64,000 nucleotides of DNA from Piliocolobus tephrosceles (GCF_002776525.5 NC_045441.1:126122412-126186411), one strand, 5' to 3'. Shown: positions 24,481-35,112, counted from the first letter of the stretch. Notes: generated from the letters alone by a model not told the origin. Numbers and translations are program-made.

Positions 24481-24689
24481 TGCGGATTATCATCACCAGT
24501 GGTAGTATTGATAATTTAATGTTATCGACAATTTAATATCATTGATAATGACAATTTAGTGCTACCTCTAACCCTGCGCCCCACACCTTCCCACTCTTAA
24601 GACAGCTGATACACACACATACACTTACACATAATTTTCTGTTCACTCTTAAGAAAGGTGATAATTCTATACTCACTTGTCAAATTTTA

Positions 24690-24900
24690 ACATTAACAGC
24701 GTTTGTTTAATACTTTCTACTAATAGATCATAGTTTAGAGACATTATCTCACTTTCATCCTTACTACAACTCTGAAAGAAAAAGAAAGTTATTATTATTC
24801 CTGTTCGAGAAAAAAGAAAATTGAGGTTCATGAAATTTAAACGACATGCTCAGAGTCACACAGCTAATAATTAAGAGCAAAGATTAGCACCCACACCTTT
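24690..24900 (+). repeat. MIR
   Basis: CATTATCTCACTTTCATCC, AAATTGAGGTTCATGAAAT and GAGTCACACAGCTAATAATT. Confidence 0.75.
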
Positions 24901-25625
24901 TCAAGGAAGATGTTAAACTGTGGTTCTGTCTTCCCTGAGATGTGTAGGAAGTCAAGTAGTGAAGAAACTGAGGGCAGAAACATTGTCTTATAAGTTTCCA
25001 TAGTATTCCAGGCCTTAGTCATAAACAAGACAGTAAAATATCAAATGGGTTATTGCTATACACTTGCCATCTTAAGATGCTGAGTTCTTGAAGGTCATCT
25101 TCATTGTGTAGTCTCATGTGATTATGTTATTTCATCAACTTTTATTGCTTTAACACCACCCTATGATGCCACACCAGAACTAAAAACTTTTACAGAAATT
25201 TAAAGAGTACAATCAGTGTACAGTTTGCAGGAGGAAACTGCTTTCTTTAGAGGAAGAGGAACAGTTCTACACGGCCTGGGCATTATGCTGAGAGAAAGAG
25301 ATGACAGCCTTCCACTGCTTGCGACTGCTTCTAAGAAAAATGCTTTCCACTTTTACATACCGTATTAGTATAATCAAGCAAATATTATAACTCTAAAAGT
25401 TCAGAGACTGTAATAGCAGCTAAGTTTGTTAACATTACATAAATTTATTGTGTTCCACCTGAGTAAGAATTCCAGTTTACCGGAAACCAAATGTCTTAAA
25501 CTAGCAACTTCCGAGTGTAGTTCATCACTGTCCTGCTGCCTAACAATTCTACACATTACTGGATAGAGTATAATTCTTCAAAGGGGAAGGGAAACAGAGC
25601 AAATGTGTATAACTGCAAGGTAAGG
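24901..25625. other. Unique intronic DNA
   Basis: Nothing recognised. Confidence 0.4.
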
Positions 25626-25629
25626 ATGT

Positions 25630-25745
25630 TGGTTTTAGCTGTAGATTATTTACTCATTAGCTTTGTGATTGTGATCAAGAATAAGTTGCTTTAACCACTT
25701 GTGGAACCTCAGTTTTCTTTATCATGTAAAGGGCATAACAGAACT
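25630..25745 (+). repeat. MIR fragment
   Basis: TTAGCTTTGTGATTGTGATC and GGAACCTCAGTTTTCTTTAT. Confidence 0.65.
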
Positions 25746-25830
25746 TGTTCCATAAATTTTATATAGTTCTTAATGTTAAGTGAGATATATATATTTGAAG
25801 CATGATATTCAACTTCTCCAATACCAAATC

Positions 25831-26652
25831 TGTATTAGTTAGGAATCTCCAGAGAAACAGAACCAATAGGATATGTGTATGTGTGTGTATATATATAGAC
25901 ACATGCAAATATATATACACGTATAAGTATATATATTTGTACATATATTACAAATATTTCATATTTATATTTATATACACACATATATACACAATACATA
26001 CACATATATTTATATATATTTATATTTATATATATTTATATGTGTATATATTATGTATATATGTACACATATATATTTATATGTGTATATACACACAATA
26101 TATACATATATTTATATGTATATATATATTTATATAGAGAGAGACACACACACACACATATATATATGAGGGGATTTATTAGGAGAATTGACTCACGTGT
26201 TTATGGTGGCTGAGAAGTCCCATGACAAGCCATCCACAAGCCTGAGACCCCAGGATGCATGGCTCAGGCTAAGTTCAAATGCCTCAGAACTAGGGAAGAG
26301 GATGATGTAAGTCCTAGACTGAGGCCGAAAGCCTCAACACCCTAGGGTTGCTGGTGTAAGTCCTGGAGTTCGAAGCCTGGTCTGCCTGGAATTCTGATGT
26401 CCAAGACCACAGAAGAAAAGTCTACCACAGTTTCAGAGAGAGATCAAGTCACCTTCTGAAATTGTTCTCACTGGGCTCTGGCCAATTGGATGGTACACTC
26501 CAACACTGAAGGTAACATTCCCCATCTAGTCTACTCACACTCAAACACGAATTGCCTCTGGAAACATCCTCACAGACATCTGAATTAATATTTCATCAGC
26601 TTTCTAGGTATTCATTAATTCTGCCAAGTTGACACCTAAAATTAAGTTCGCA
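25831..26652 (+). mobile_element. LTR-like element with an internal TA/CA microsatellite
   Basis: Starts TGTATTAGTTAGGAATCTCC and ends near CCAAGTTGACACCTAAAATT. The outer parts are related to the element at 38562-39048 (shared start, CCTCACAGACAT, AAGTTGACA). Most probably a class III (ERVL/MaLR) LTR; I cannot name the subfamily. Confidence 0.6.
25875..26166. repeat. TA/CA-rich microsatellite block
   Basis: About 290 bases of interleaved TATA, TGTATA and ACACATAT units ending in GAGAGAGACACACAC. It lies at the same internal site as the GATA/CATA/TA array of the related copy at 38.6 kb. Confidence 0.95.
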
Positions 26653-27415
26653 AGTCCACCACGTGTCAGCCTAGTGATCATGTATATCTCCTCAAACTAT
26701 ATGTTATTTCCAAATAAAAACAGTAACAAGGTTCCACGTAACATGATGCAGGCAACGTGATATGATTATCCTGCATACAAGCGAAATGCCAATCCCTCTT
26801 CCAGAATTCAGCTTTCAGGATTTCAACATTCAGGATTTTAATCTTTCAGGATTGTAATTTTGGGAATTTTGGACTTTAGCAATTTAGATCCTCATCAAAC
26901 TAGTTGATTTCAAATCCCTACTTTTCAACGTAAGTGTTATTCATTATTCTCCAGAGGAAATTATCAAAAATCTTTTAAAAACTAGAATATAAGTCCTATG
27001 CTTTATGAAAATTACAAATAAAGAATTAAAATGCAGAGCCAATACATACATTTTTGGTATTTTTCAAACTAAATGGATTAATATTAACATTTCATGAAAC
27101 AGATACACATATAGCTCGACTCCCAACTGTCCATGAATTTATCTAACAAATAAATAGAAAAAGGTGCTTGTAAGCAAATCACAATTCTGATCTTATAGTT
27201 GACTGAGCTATTAAGAAGTTGTTGGAATAAGAACTGGGATAATAAACTGTTTTTGTTCAAATAAATTACCACGAATACACAATAGTATGATTAATTGCAA
27301 AAAAGGATTGTCAAAGAGAAATCCTATTAAAACAATTCAACTGATCTAAGTTGCATTCCATTAGCATAATTTCCCTGATTAAGCTCTTCAATATTTCCCA
27401 ATGAGCTGCAGGCAT
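26653..27415. other. Unique DNA with an imperfect TTCAGGATTT motif array
   Basis: At about 26806-26880 the motif TTCAGGATTT or close variants recurs every 16-18 bases. Otherwise nothing recognised. Confidence 0.5.
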
Positions 27416-27419
27416 ACAA

Positions 27420-28030
27420 TACATACATATGTAATATTATATATAATCACTTTTATGATTAAATAAAATTATATTCTATAATAATCTGTCTCACTATGAT
27501 TATGTCATCTTCTAACTATATAACTTTCCACAGCAATGCCAGGACACAAATATCTGCCTGTTTTAATAGCTGCATAATACTCCATTGTAAGAGTATTCCA
27601 CAACATATTTAACCAATCCCTTGTCAATGAATAGTTTTCATATTTCTAGGGATTTTTTGCTATGAAAACATTTCTGAGTGGACATACTTGAGTAGACCTC
27701 TTTGTACATTTTTATGACTATATCTGAAAGACACATTCCTAGATGTGGCATTCCTGAGACAAGTGTTTCTTAATAAATTTTTATATAGATTTAAAGTTCT
27801 ATAGATATAGATAAATTGTCCTTCATGGTGATTATCCCACTAGTCCCACCGAAGGTATTCAATACTACCATTAATACTATGGATGGAAAAATGTTTTTCA
27901 CAGTTTGGATTTGCATCTTTAAACTGTGGGGTTGAGTATCATTTCATATGTTTAAAAGTCATTAAAGTTTAATTTTTCTTTGATTGAACTACTACATCAA
28001 TGTTTTAGATTACTCATCTTTCATCTTTCC
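27420..28030 (-). mobile_element. Old L1M fragment, antisense
   Basis: TGCATAATACTCCATTGTAA, TATTTAACCAATCCCTTGTC and AGACACATTCCTAGATGTGG are antisense L1 3' UTR/ORF2-end landmarks, strongly diverged. Confidence 0.7.
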
Positions 28031-28905
28031 TTTTTTGCCAAAACTGCATTATATTAAAGACAATGGATAATTTTCTATTGTGCAGTTTAGAAATATTGTT
28101 TCTCAATTGTTATTTTGACTTTTTTGCTCTATGCAAAAAAAGGAATATGCAATAGTTACATATATTTTCCTTTCTGGGTTCTGAATTTTGGGTCTTATTA
28201 TATTAAGGCCTAATCTCATTATTTGGGTTTTGTCAAATAAAGTACTGGAAAACAATTTACTTTCCAAAGTAGAATAAATTATTTGTTTAAATGTTATTTG
28301 TGTTATGAAGTTGCTTACCAAATTATTTTCTACATGGATTTCAAGGGCAAACCACTGCCCATTACCTTGTAATTAATAGCATCCAAACTAATCAATATTC
28401 TCAAATTGTAATTTCTGAACAATGCTTATTTTCTGACAGCTCACAACAATTTTTTTCAAAAAGAGGTGAAACTTGGGCTAGTTTCTCCTTTAGATGCTGT
28501 TTCTCCAGAAATGTGTCATATCTCTTTGATGAATTAACTTTTTTTTCTAAATCCCCAATATTCACTTTCCCTTATGAAAGATCACTCAATTGTCATCAGA
28601 CTTCAATGATATCTCAAAAATGATGATTATGTATTTACTTACACACAACAGGATAGGGAAACAAGAAGTGCACTCAGATTTAATAATTGCTTCTTTATCA
28701 ACCCATGTCTGCCACCAGGCAGAGACCTTGTTTTAATCGTCATTGAATGTCCAGAACACCTAATTAAGACAAGCTGCTCAATAGATATGTGAGCTCAAAG
28801 TGAAAGAATGAATGATTGAACTGGGGTTTCATCTTTCTGAGCCTTAGTTCCTTCTGCAAAACAAAAGTTTGCCAGAAAGAATAGTAAGATAATTGATTTG
28901 ATAGT
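28031..28905. other. Unique intronic DNA
   Basis: No Alu, L1 or LTR seen. Confidence 0.4.
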
Positions 28906-28907
28906 GG

Positions 28908-29092
28908 TTTGAAAAATAAAACATTCAGAAAAGTGGTACTTTCTCCCACAATTTTGTCTTCTTATTGATGTAATTTGTATGTCTATTCCAGAAATCTCTT
29001 TATGCTTTGGAAAGTTTTATGCATAATTTTGGCTTTTTCAGTTCAATATGCATTTAATAAGCAAATATTCTTTTGTAAGATATGGAATATCG
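28908..29092 (+). repeat. Diverged local duplication, copy A
   Basis: Shares TATGTCTATTCCAG, TTGGAAAGT-type and TAATTTTGG blocks in the same order with 29276-29472, offset 375 bases. Not a repeat family known to me. Confidence 0.55.
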
Positions 29093-29275
29093 GAAATGCT
29101 GACTATGTAATATTGATTACAAGTATAAAACAAAATAGAGGCCAGAGGAAAATAATTCTCATCTAGGGAGAGTATATTGGCTAATAAATTATTATTATAT
29201 TATCTTTATTTTCACCATCCTCAGTATTATTGTGAAAAAGGCTTAGAGTTTCCATGAGGAAAGGCACTGTTAACT

Positions 29276-29472
29276 ATAAAAGTCACACATTCAATATTAT
29301 ACATTCTATGCTTTCTTCTATAATTGTGTCCTCTCACTAGTTTACTAATTTTTATGTCTATTCCAGGAATATTTTGATGTTTTAGAAAGTGTTGCTTGTA
29401 ATTTTGGTTTATTTAATTCAATTTATCAGTATTATGCTAAGTTTCATTGACTGATGAGATATGTAATAGATG
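29276..29472 (+). repeat. Diverged local duplication, copy B
   Basis: Second copy of the segment at 28908-29092, about 270 bases before the CHRM2 coding exon. Confidence 0.55.
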
Positions 29473-29717
29473 GCTAGATAGATAGATACTCATATCTGGA
29501 TAAGGACATATTCAAAACATTATTGGACTTCAAGTTCATTGCCAGACTGAAAGGTCTTTTTGAATCCTCCATTTAAAGGTCTTGCTCTTTATATGGGGAA
29601 CTGAGGCAGGTAGACACAACAATCATGCAGGGGAAAGGAGAATTGGGAGAAAATAATGTGGTTTAAAAGGAAACAACATTATGTATTTTAAAGCAATGTT
29701 TATATTATGTTTGTTAA

Positions 29718-29738
29718 CTTTATTCTATTTCCTTGCAG
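29718..29738 (+). promoter_or_regulatory. CHRM2: Splice acceptor of the CHRM2 coding exon
   Basis: The T/C-rich run TTTATTCTATTTCCTTGCAG ends with AG at 29737-29738. There is no other AG between the tract and the junction, and its distance to the ATG (46 nt) fits the CHRM2 gene structure. Confidence 0.85.
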
Positions 29739-29744
29739 GTTTAA

Positions 29745-29774
29745 ATGTTTACTTGCTACTTGGCTACTGATTAG
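29745..29774 (+). other. Short upstream ORF in the CHRM2 5' UTR (9 codons plus stop)
   Basis: An ATG 7 nt into the exon opens a frame of nine codons ending in TAG at 29772-29774, ten bases before the CHRM2 ATG and in a different frame. Its start context is weak (T at -3, T at +4), so most ribosomes may scan past it. Translation is not shown, only possible. Confidence 0.5.
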
Positions 29775-29784
29775 AGAACACAAA

Positions 29785-31185
29785 ATGAATAACTCAACAA
29801 ACTCCTCTAACAATAGCCTGGCTCTTACCAGTCCTTATAAGACATTTGAAGTGGTGTTTATTGTCCTGGTGGCTGGATCCCTCAGTTTGGTGACCATTAT
29901 CGGGAACATTCTAGTCATGGTTTCCATTAAAGTCAACCGCCACCTCCAGACCGTCAACAATTACTTTTTGTTCAGCTTGGCCTGTGCTGACCTTATCATA
30001 GGTGTTTTCTCCATGAACTTGTACACCCTCTACACTGTGATAGGTTACTGGCCTTTGGGACCTGTGGTGTGTGACCTTTGGCTAGCCCTGGACTATGTGG
30101 TCAGCAATGCCTCAGTTATGAATCTGCTCATCATCAGCTTTGACAGGTACTTCTGTGTCACAAAACCTCTGACCTACCCAGTGAAGCGGACCACAAAAAT
30201 GGCAGGTATGATGATTGCAGCTGCCTGGGTCCTCTCTTTCATCCTCTGGGCTCCAGCCATTCTATTCTGGCAGTTCATTGTAGGGGTGAGAACTGTGAAG
30301 GATGGGGAGTGCTACATTCAGTTTTTTTCCAATGCTGCTGTCACCTTTGGTACGGCCATTGCAGCATTCTATTTGCCAGTGATCATCATGACTGTGCTAT
30401 ATTGGCACATATCCCGAGCCAGCAAGAGCAGGATAAAGAAGGAAAAGAAGGAGCCTGTGGCCAACCAAGACCCTGTTTCTCCAAGTCTGGTACAAGGAAG
30501 GATAGTGAAGCCAAACAATAACAACATGCCCAGCAGTGACGATGGCCTGGAGCACAACAAAATCCAGAATGGCAAAGCCCCCAGAGATCCTGTGACTGAA
30601 AACTGTGTTCAGGGAGAGGAGAAAGAGAGCTCCAATGACTCCACCTCAGTCAGTGCTGTTGCCTCTAATATGAGAGATGACGAAATAACTCAGGATGAAA
30701 ACACAGTTTCCACTTCCCTGGGCCATTCCAAAGATGAGAACTCTAAGCAAACATGCATCAAAATTGGCACCAAGACCCCCAAAAGTGACTCATGTACCCC
30801 AACTAATACCACCGTGGAGGTAGTGGGGTCTTCAGGTCAGAATGGAGATGAAAAGCAGAACATTGTAGCCCGCAAGATTGTGAAGATGACTAAGCAGCCT
30901 GCAAAAAAGAAGCCTCCTCCTTCCCGGGAAAAGAAAGTCACCAGGACAATCTTGGCTATTCTGTTGGCTTTCATCATCACTTGGGCCCCATACAATGTCA
31001 TGGTGCTCATTAACACCTTTTGTGCACCTTGCATCCCCAACACTGTGTGGACAATCGGTTACTGGCTTTGTTACATCAACAGCACTATCAACCCTGCCTG
31101 CTATGCACTTTGTAATGCCACCTTCAAGAAGACCTTTAAACACCTTCTCATGTGTCATTACAAGAACATAGGCGCTACAAGGTAA
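29785..31185 (+). CDS. CHRM2: Muscarinic acetylcholine receptor M2 (466 aa, complete, intronless CDS)
   Basis: This encodes the M2 muscarinic receptor, a plasma-membrane class A GPCR that binds acetylcholine and signals through Gi/o (slowing of the heart, presynaptic autoreceptor). Seen in the sequence: N-terminal sequons at N2, N3, N6 and N9; seven hydrophobic segments near residues 23-45, 60-80, 95-118, 140-160, 185-207, 389-409 and 420-442; DRY at 120-122; orthosteric D103, Y104, W155, T187, T190, W400, Y403, N404, Y426 and Y430; C96 and C176 for the conserved disulfide, C413/C416 in loop 3; NPACY at 436-440; C457 as a likely palmitoylation site. The third intracellular loop (about 208-388) is long and hydrophilic, with Ser/Thr clusters at 286-290 and 307-311, the known GRK sites. 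Length equals that of human M2. The ATG at 29785 is chosen because it gives the canonical MNNSTNSS start with A at -3; the open frame continues upstream only through UTR and intron. Odd: residue 172 is Lys, where other mammals have Glu as I recall. Recognition is essentially certain. Confidence 0.99.
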   Translation: MNNSTNSSNNSLALTSPYKTFEVVFIVLVAGSLSLVTIIGNILVMVSIKVNRHLQTVNNYFLFSLACADLIIGVFSMNLYTLYTVIGYWPLGPVVCDLWLALDYVVSNASVMNLLIISFDRYFCVTKPLTYPVKRTTKMAGMMIAAAWVLSFILWAPAILFWQFIVGVRTVKDGECYIQFFSNAAVTFGTAIAAFYLPVIIMTVLYWHISRASKSRIKKEKKEPVANQDPVSPSLVQGRIVKPNNNNMPSSDDGLEHNKIQNGKAPRDPVTENCVQGEEKESSNDSTSVSAVASNMRDDEITQDENTVSTSLGHSKDENSKQTCIKIGTKTPKSDSCTPTNTTVEVVGSSGQNGDEKQNIVARKIVKMTKQPAKKKPPPSREKKVTRTILAILLAFIITWAPYNVMVLINTFCAPCIPNTVWTIGYWLCYINSTINPACYALCNATFKKTFKHLLMCHYKNIGATR

Positions 31186-33782
31186 AACATCTTGGAAAAT
31201 GATAGAAGGTGGGCAAGGGGAGCTTGAGAAGAATAAAAGGGATAACAGAGCTCCTAGTTTTAAAATCTCTGCCACTGCACTTTATAGTCTGATTACAAAA
31301 CGTGCAATTCAGGAGCCCAGCAGTGACACACTTATCAGGCCTAGGCTCCAGTTTGCAAAAATTGCACCTTATAAACTGCCAGTATTAGGAGCAATGAGAC
31401 AATGAAAGAAACATGTTGGGATTGTGGATTTAAGAAACTATATACTCTTTCTCATACTCTCTTGAAGAAGGGCTTCTGAATCTACAATTTTATCAGTCTC
31501 TGCACAAGAGGAATAACCTTGTTCCTTTTTTGTTTCTTTTGTTGTTGTTGTTCTCATGTGTCCTTAAGAGAAGGAAATGCCACAGTCACAAGGTAAACAT
31601 GGAGACTTAAACATAAAGAAATAGGCACTATACAATAGGGACGTAAAGAAAGAAAATCAAAGAAGGATGCAGAAATTGTCTCCAGAGTGTTGAGCATATT
31701 TTATTATTTTACAGTCCTATTTAGGGGATTGCAATGTAATAAATGCTTATTTTTTGCCTTTCTTTTTCCCACCATGAAAAGAAAGCAAGCAAACAAAAAC
31801 CCCAACTACGTCACACCATTTTTCTTCTTGTTATACCATTATTTTATACATCCCTGTTCTATATGGTTTATAGGCAAAACCTACAGGCCTTTCACTAAAT
31901 CTAGCAAATGTCTAGAAAATGGACATTTCACCCCTCCTCAGTGTGTCCTTTGCATTCGTTGGGGGATATCAAGGCCTATAAGGATTTAGTGCACTTATGA
32001 TCCTATATGTGAAATGTTAAAACCAATCTGATTTTCTCCTAAATGGCCTTTTATTTCAACAGAATATCCTACCTAAAACATAAGCCTGTTTAAGAAACCA
32101 ACGTCATTTTGAAGTTGAGGTTTCATCAAATTAAATAATGGACGATTTAGTTGCAGCAAGTTTATTAAAGTCAGGTGAATTTTAAGATTAAAAAATAGAA
32201 GTTTAGGACATTCTATTTCAACCCCTGTATGAAATGTTAACTTATAGAAAATGAACTCCTGATTTTGTCAGCAGAAAGGAATGCTGTTTTATTTATTTGG
32301 AATCCTAAAGAAGATTAACGTACTCACATAGCACCAGTGATTTCTGGGTCAGTCCCTAGAGACTAGGTTCTCCTATCCAATGCCTGCTAAAGGATGATAT
32401 TCAAATTATAATCAAGTGAGGTTGTCAGCAATTATCCTATGACCCAGTGAAAGGGGAAAAAAAGATATTTTAAAAACTATTACTGAAACAATTATATATT
32501 CCATATTCCTCAAATTGTCAATTCTCCCTAACATTATTTAACTTCAAAATTCCCTTATCAGTAGAATTACAGTAATCTTTGTGACAGAAATGTAGTGCTA
32601 ACTAAATAGCGGCCAAACGAGCTCACAGAATCTGACAGAAGGATGTAGGTGGCTGTTGCCATACCACCTCTCACCATCTAATTCCAGACCATAATAATCA
32701 TGTCAGGAACTATTATCTAAGTGGTGGCATTATATAGAATCTTGCCACGTAGAGATTTTTTATTTGGTCATCTAAATAAATACAGAATTAGGATTATACG
32801 GATTCACATGTAACTAGTTATTTTTATCCTTTATATTTTTCTTACACTATTTGCTGTAGTTTTCCAATGAGATTTTCTAAAAATGGCTCAATCAATAGAA
32901 ATCAAAAGATAAATGCATCTTCAAATTTCATATTTTAGATTTTAGATTTATGGTATCTTCTCCAGTAATAATAATGTTAATTATATGATAAATTTGTCAA
33001 TATTAGATCCCAGCATTTAAAAGAGTTATTTTGTATAATTAGCCTCATTGATGCCACCTCAACAATTTGCAGAGTTAAGGAGGAAAAAAAGCATGAGGAA
33101 AAAAAAACGAAAAAGTGGTAAGTTAGTAAGAAGAAAATTGCCAGCAGTATTTATATTTGACTTACCCTTCGTAAAAACAATTTCCTATTTAATTAACTTC
33201 AGTCATTACCCCCCAAATAATCTTCCATATTTAAAGCATTCATTTATATAGATTCCCTTTCCTACAGTTACTTCAACATGCATTTTTACATTTTAAATTC
33301 GTATTTATTTTCATAGTTTCTTCAAATGAATGGAAATACCATCAAGCCAGTGGGCTCCTTGACTTTCTGAAACCCAGAGAATTGACTAGCCAAATATTTC
33401 CCTTTTTAATTGATTGTATCATTATGATGTAGATTCGGCTTTAGTTGGGAAGAACCCTTTGGCATCAAGGATTCAGGATTCAGGGTCTGTTTTTGTTTGC
33501 TCTAACAATCCAAATCACCATGAGTCAAGCTGTCTTTTAGTCTCTGCTGCCATTGTATCCTTCCTTTTCTTCCCTCTGTTATTGATCCTTGCCACAGCCA
33601 CTGCAACCTCATTGAAAGAGAAACTGTCACGTTAAAGAAAGAAATTGAAGATAGACTGACACCACGGAAACTCTGTCAAACAGATCAGAAAATGGAAGGA
33701 ATACTGAAAATGATAGATGATTGGAGAGATATGGAGATTATATTCAAGGATTTTTATTAACCACTGCTGGATTTGTCTATTT

Positions 33783-34010
33783 CAGTGGCACTCATACAGA
33801 GACAATTCCCCTCTCCCCGACAGGGGACACGTAGCAATGTGAAAAGACATTTTTGGTTGCCACCCTGGAAGGAATGCTATCGGTATCGAGTGCGTAGAGG
33901 CCAGGAATTCTGCTAAATAGCCTATAATGCATAGGACATTTTCTCCCACCCCCTTTAAACAAATATTATTTGGCTCAAAATGTCAATGGTGCCAAGGTTG
34001 AGAAACTCTT
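33783..34010 (+). mobile_element. MER5A (hAT-Charlie non-autonomous DNA transposon) in the CHRM2 3' UTR
   Basis: It starts CAGTGGCACTC and ends GGTTGAGAAACTCTT, with the typical MER5A middle (GACATTTTTGGTTGCC, GTAGAGGCCAGG). The flanks GTCTATTT and GTCTACTT form an 8-bp target duplication with one mismatch, as hAT elements make. It is the only interspersed repeat I recognise in the CHRM2 3' UTR. Confidence 0.85.
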
Positions 34011-35060
34011 GTCTACTTTAAAGGATTTCTAAAGCTTGCCTCTTATTAATGGGAAAATAATCCTGCATTATTTTTAGAATATCAATGCAGGTTGCTCACC
34101 AGTTAGAAAAAGGTAATACTCACCAATCATGTATCAGAAACACTTTTCTTTTGAGTCTGGTGTATGTGTCAGTCACAGATTGGGAACTCAGGCCACATCT
34201 ACATATCAAAAACCACCAGACTATGCATATAGCACATCTTTTTTCCAGCATCATATTGTTCAATTATGATTGCCACAGATCTAGTCAACTGAGGTAGAAG
34301 TAGTTGGCCATCAAAATATTTGCAGTTGATATGGTCAGTTTCTACTGAAGCTGCAATTTTTCCTTTCAAAAACTATTAAGAGCCTCTTTCAGAAACAATA
34401 TCATTTATCTTCTTTGCATTTACTGGAAAGGTGAATATCTGTAAGGTCTTTGTTTTTTCCTCTTCATAGCAATAATGTAGCTAGCCCAGAGTGATCTTAT
34501 AAGAAGAGGAGATTAAGAATACGGAAAAAATCTGTTCATTTCTTGGAAACAAGAAATGATTTCCCTTTTACCAGTTCATCATTAATTTAACACCAGCTCC
34601 CAAGTATTAGGGCACAGTAATCAATATGAGAAGCCACAAGGGGTAAGCCTTCTGGTTTGAAATGTACAAGTTGGATGTCCAACATGCTCCTGCTCTTTGT
34701 TCATCCACTGCTTTTTTGATCCTGAAGATCTGACATTGGGAGAGATGGGGATTCAAAATGATGGCAACAATTACTCAGCAATGCAGTCTGTTTTTATTTT
34801 CTCCTACTTAGTTCATTGGGAGATAGTTTCCTCCCTCTCCCCAATTTGATAATATCACCAGTGTTGCAAATAGTTTAGGAAAGCACCCAAAGCTGGATGA
34901 AATTGTGCAAAGTGTATTCTCAGCATGTATATTCAATACCATGCCTCTTAAAAATGCTTCTCTTAAAGGGTGCACGCTGTAGCATGAAATGTGCGCATAT
35001 TTAATGTATCTTCCTGGAATATGCTATGTGCTAAATATATATATATATATATATTCTATA

Positions 35061-35112
35061 AATAAAATAATAAAATGTACAATAGAAATACATATTTCTG
35101 TATGCAAATAAA
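35061..35112 (+). terminator. Candidate CHRM2 polyadenylation signal cluster
   Basis: Three AATAAA hexamers (35061, 35069, 35107) stand directly after a (TA)n run at 35034-35055. The implied 3' UTR of about 3.9 kb agrees with my recollection of a multi-kilobase 3' UTR in human CHRM2. Transcript data would be needed to fix the cleavage site. Confidence 0.45.

Larger units (their letters stand above)
1..29738 (+). other. CHRM2: CHRM2 intron upstream of the coding exon (3' part)
   Basis: Everything upstream of the acceptor at 29737-29738 should be the last intron of CHRM2, because human CHRM2 has only untranslated exons far upstream of the coding exon. No open frame in this stretch looks like a conserved protein. 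Unannotated alternative 5' UTR exons cannot be excluded from sequence alone. Confidence 0.85.
29739..35095 (+). other. CHRM2: CHRM2 terminal exon: 46-nt 5' UTR part, CDS, probable 3' UTR
   Basis: A pyrimidine-rich tract followed by TTGCAG ends at 29738, which puts the exon start 46 nt before the ATG; this matches the usual CHRM2 design of non-coding 5' exons plus one coding exon. The 3' end is inferred: AATAAA occurs at 35061 and 35069 and again at 35107, with a GU-rich stretch near 35143-35160. Earlier hexamers at 31232, 31738 and 32775 could give shorter transcripts. The start of the exon is well supported, the end is not proven. Confidence 0.6.

Noticed and set aside
25759..26137. Frames rich in Tyr, Ile, His and Thr
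   Set aside because: Translation of a TA/CA microsatellite; same for 37073-37330 and 55126-55422.
1..29738. MIR490, known to lie in a CHRM2 intron
   Set aside because: In human it is roughly 100 kb upstream of the coding exon by my recollection, and no convincing hairpin of that type was noticed here.
29707..29784. N-terminal extension of M2 starting at 29707
   Set aside because: The first part lies upstream of the splice acceptor, so it is intronic in the mature mRNA; the canonical start is at 29785.
30309..30521. Second forward frame inside CHRM2
   Set aside because: Frame-shifted shadow of the receptor coding sequence.
30832..31275. 147-codon frame on the minus strand opposite CHRM2
   Set aside because: It is antisense to the conserved receptor coding sequence, resembles no protein and is explained by codon bias of the sense frame.
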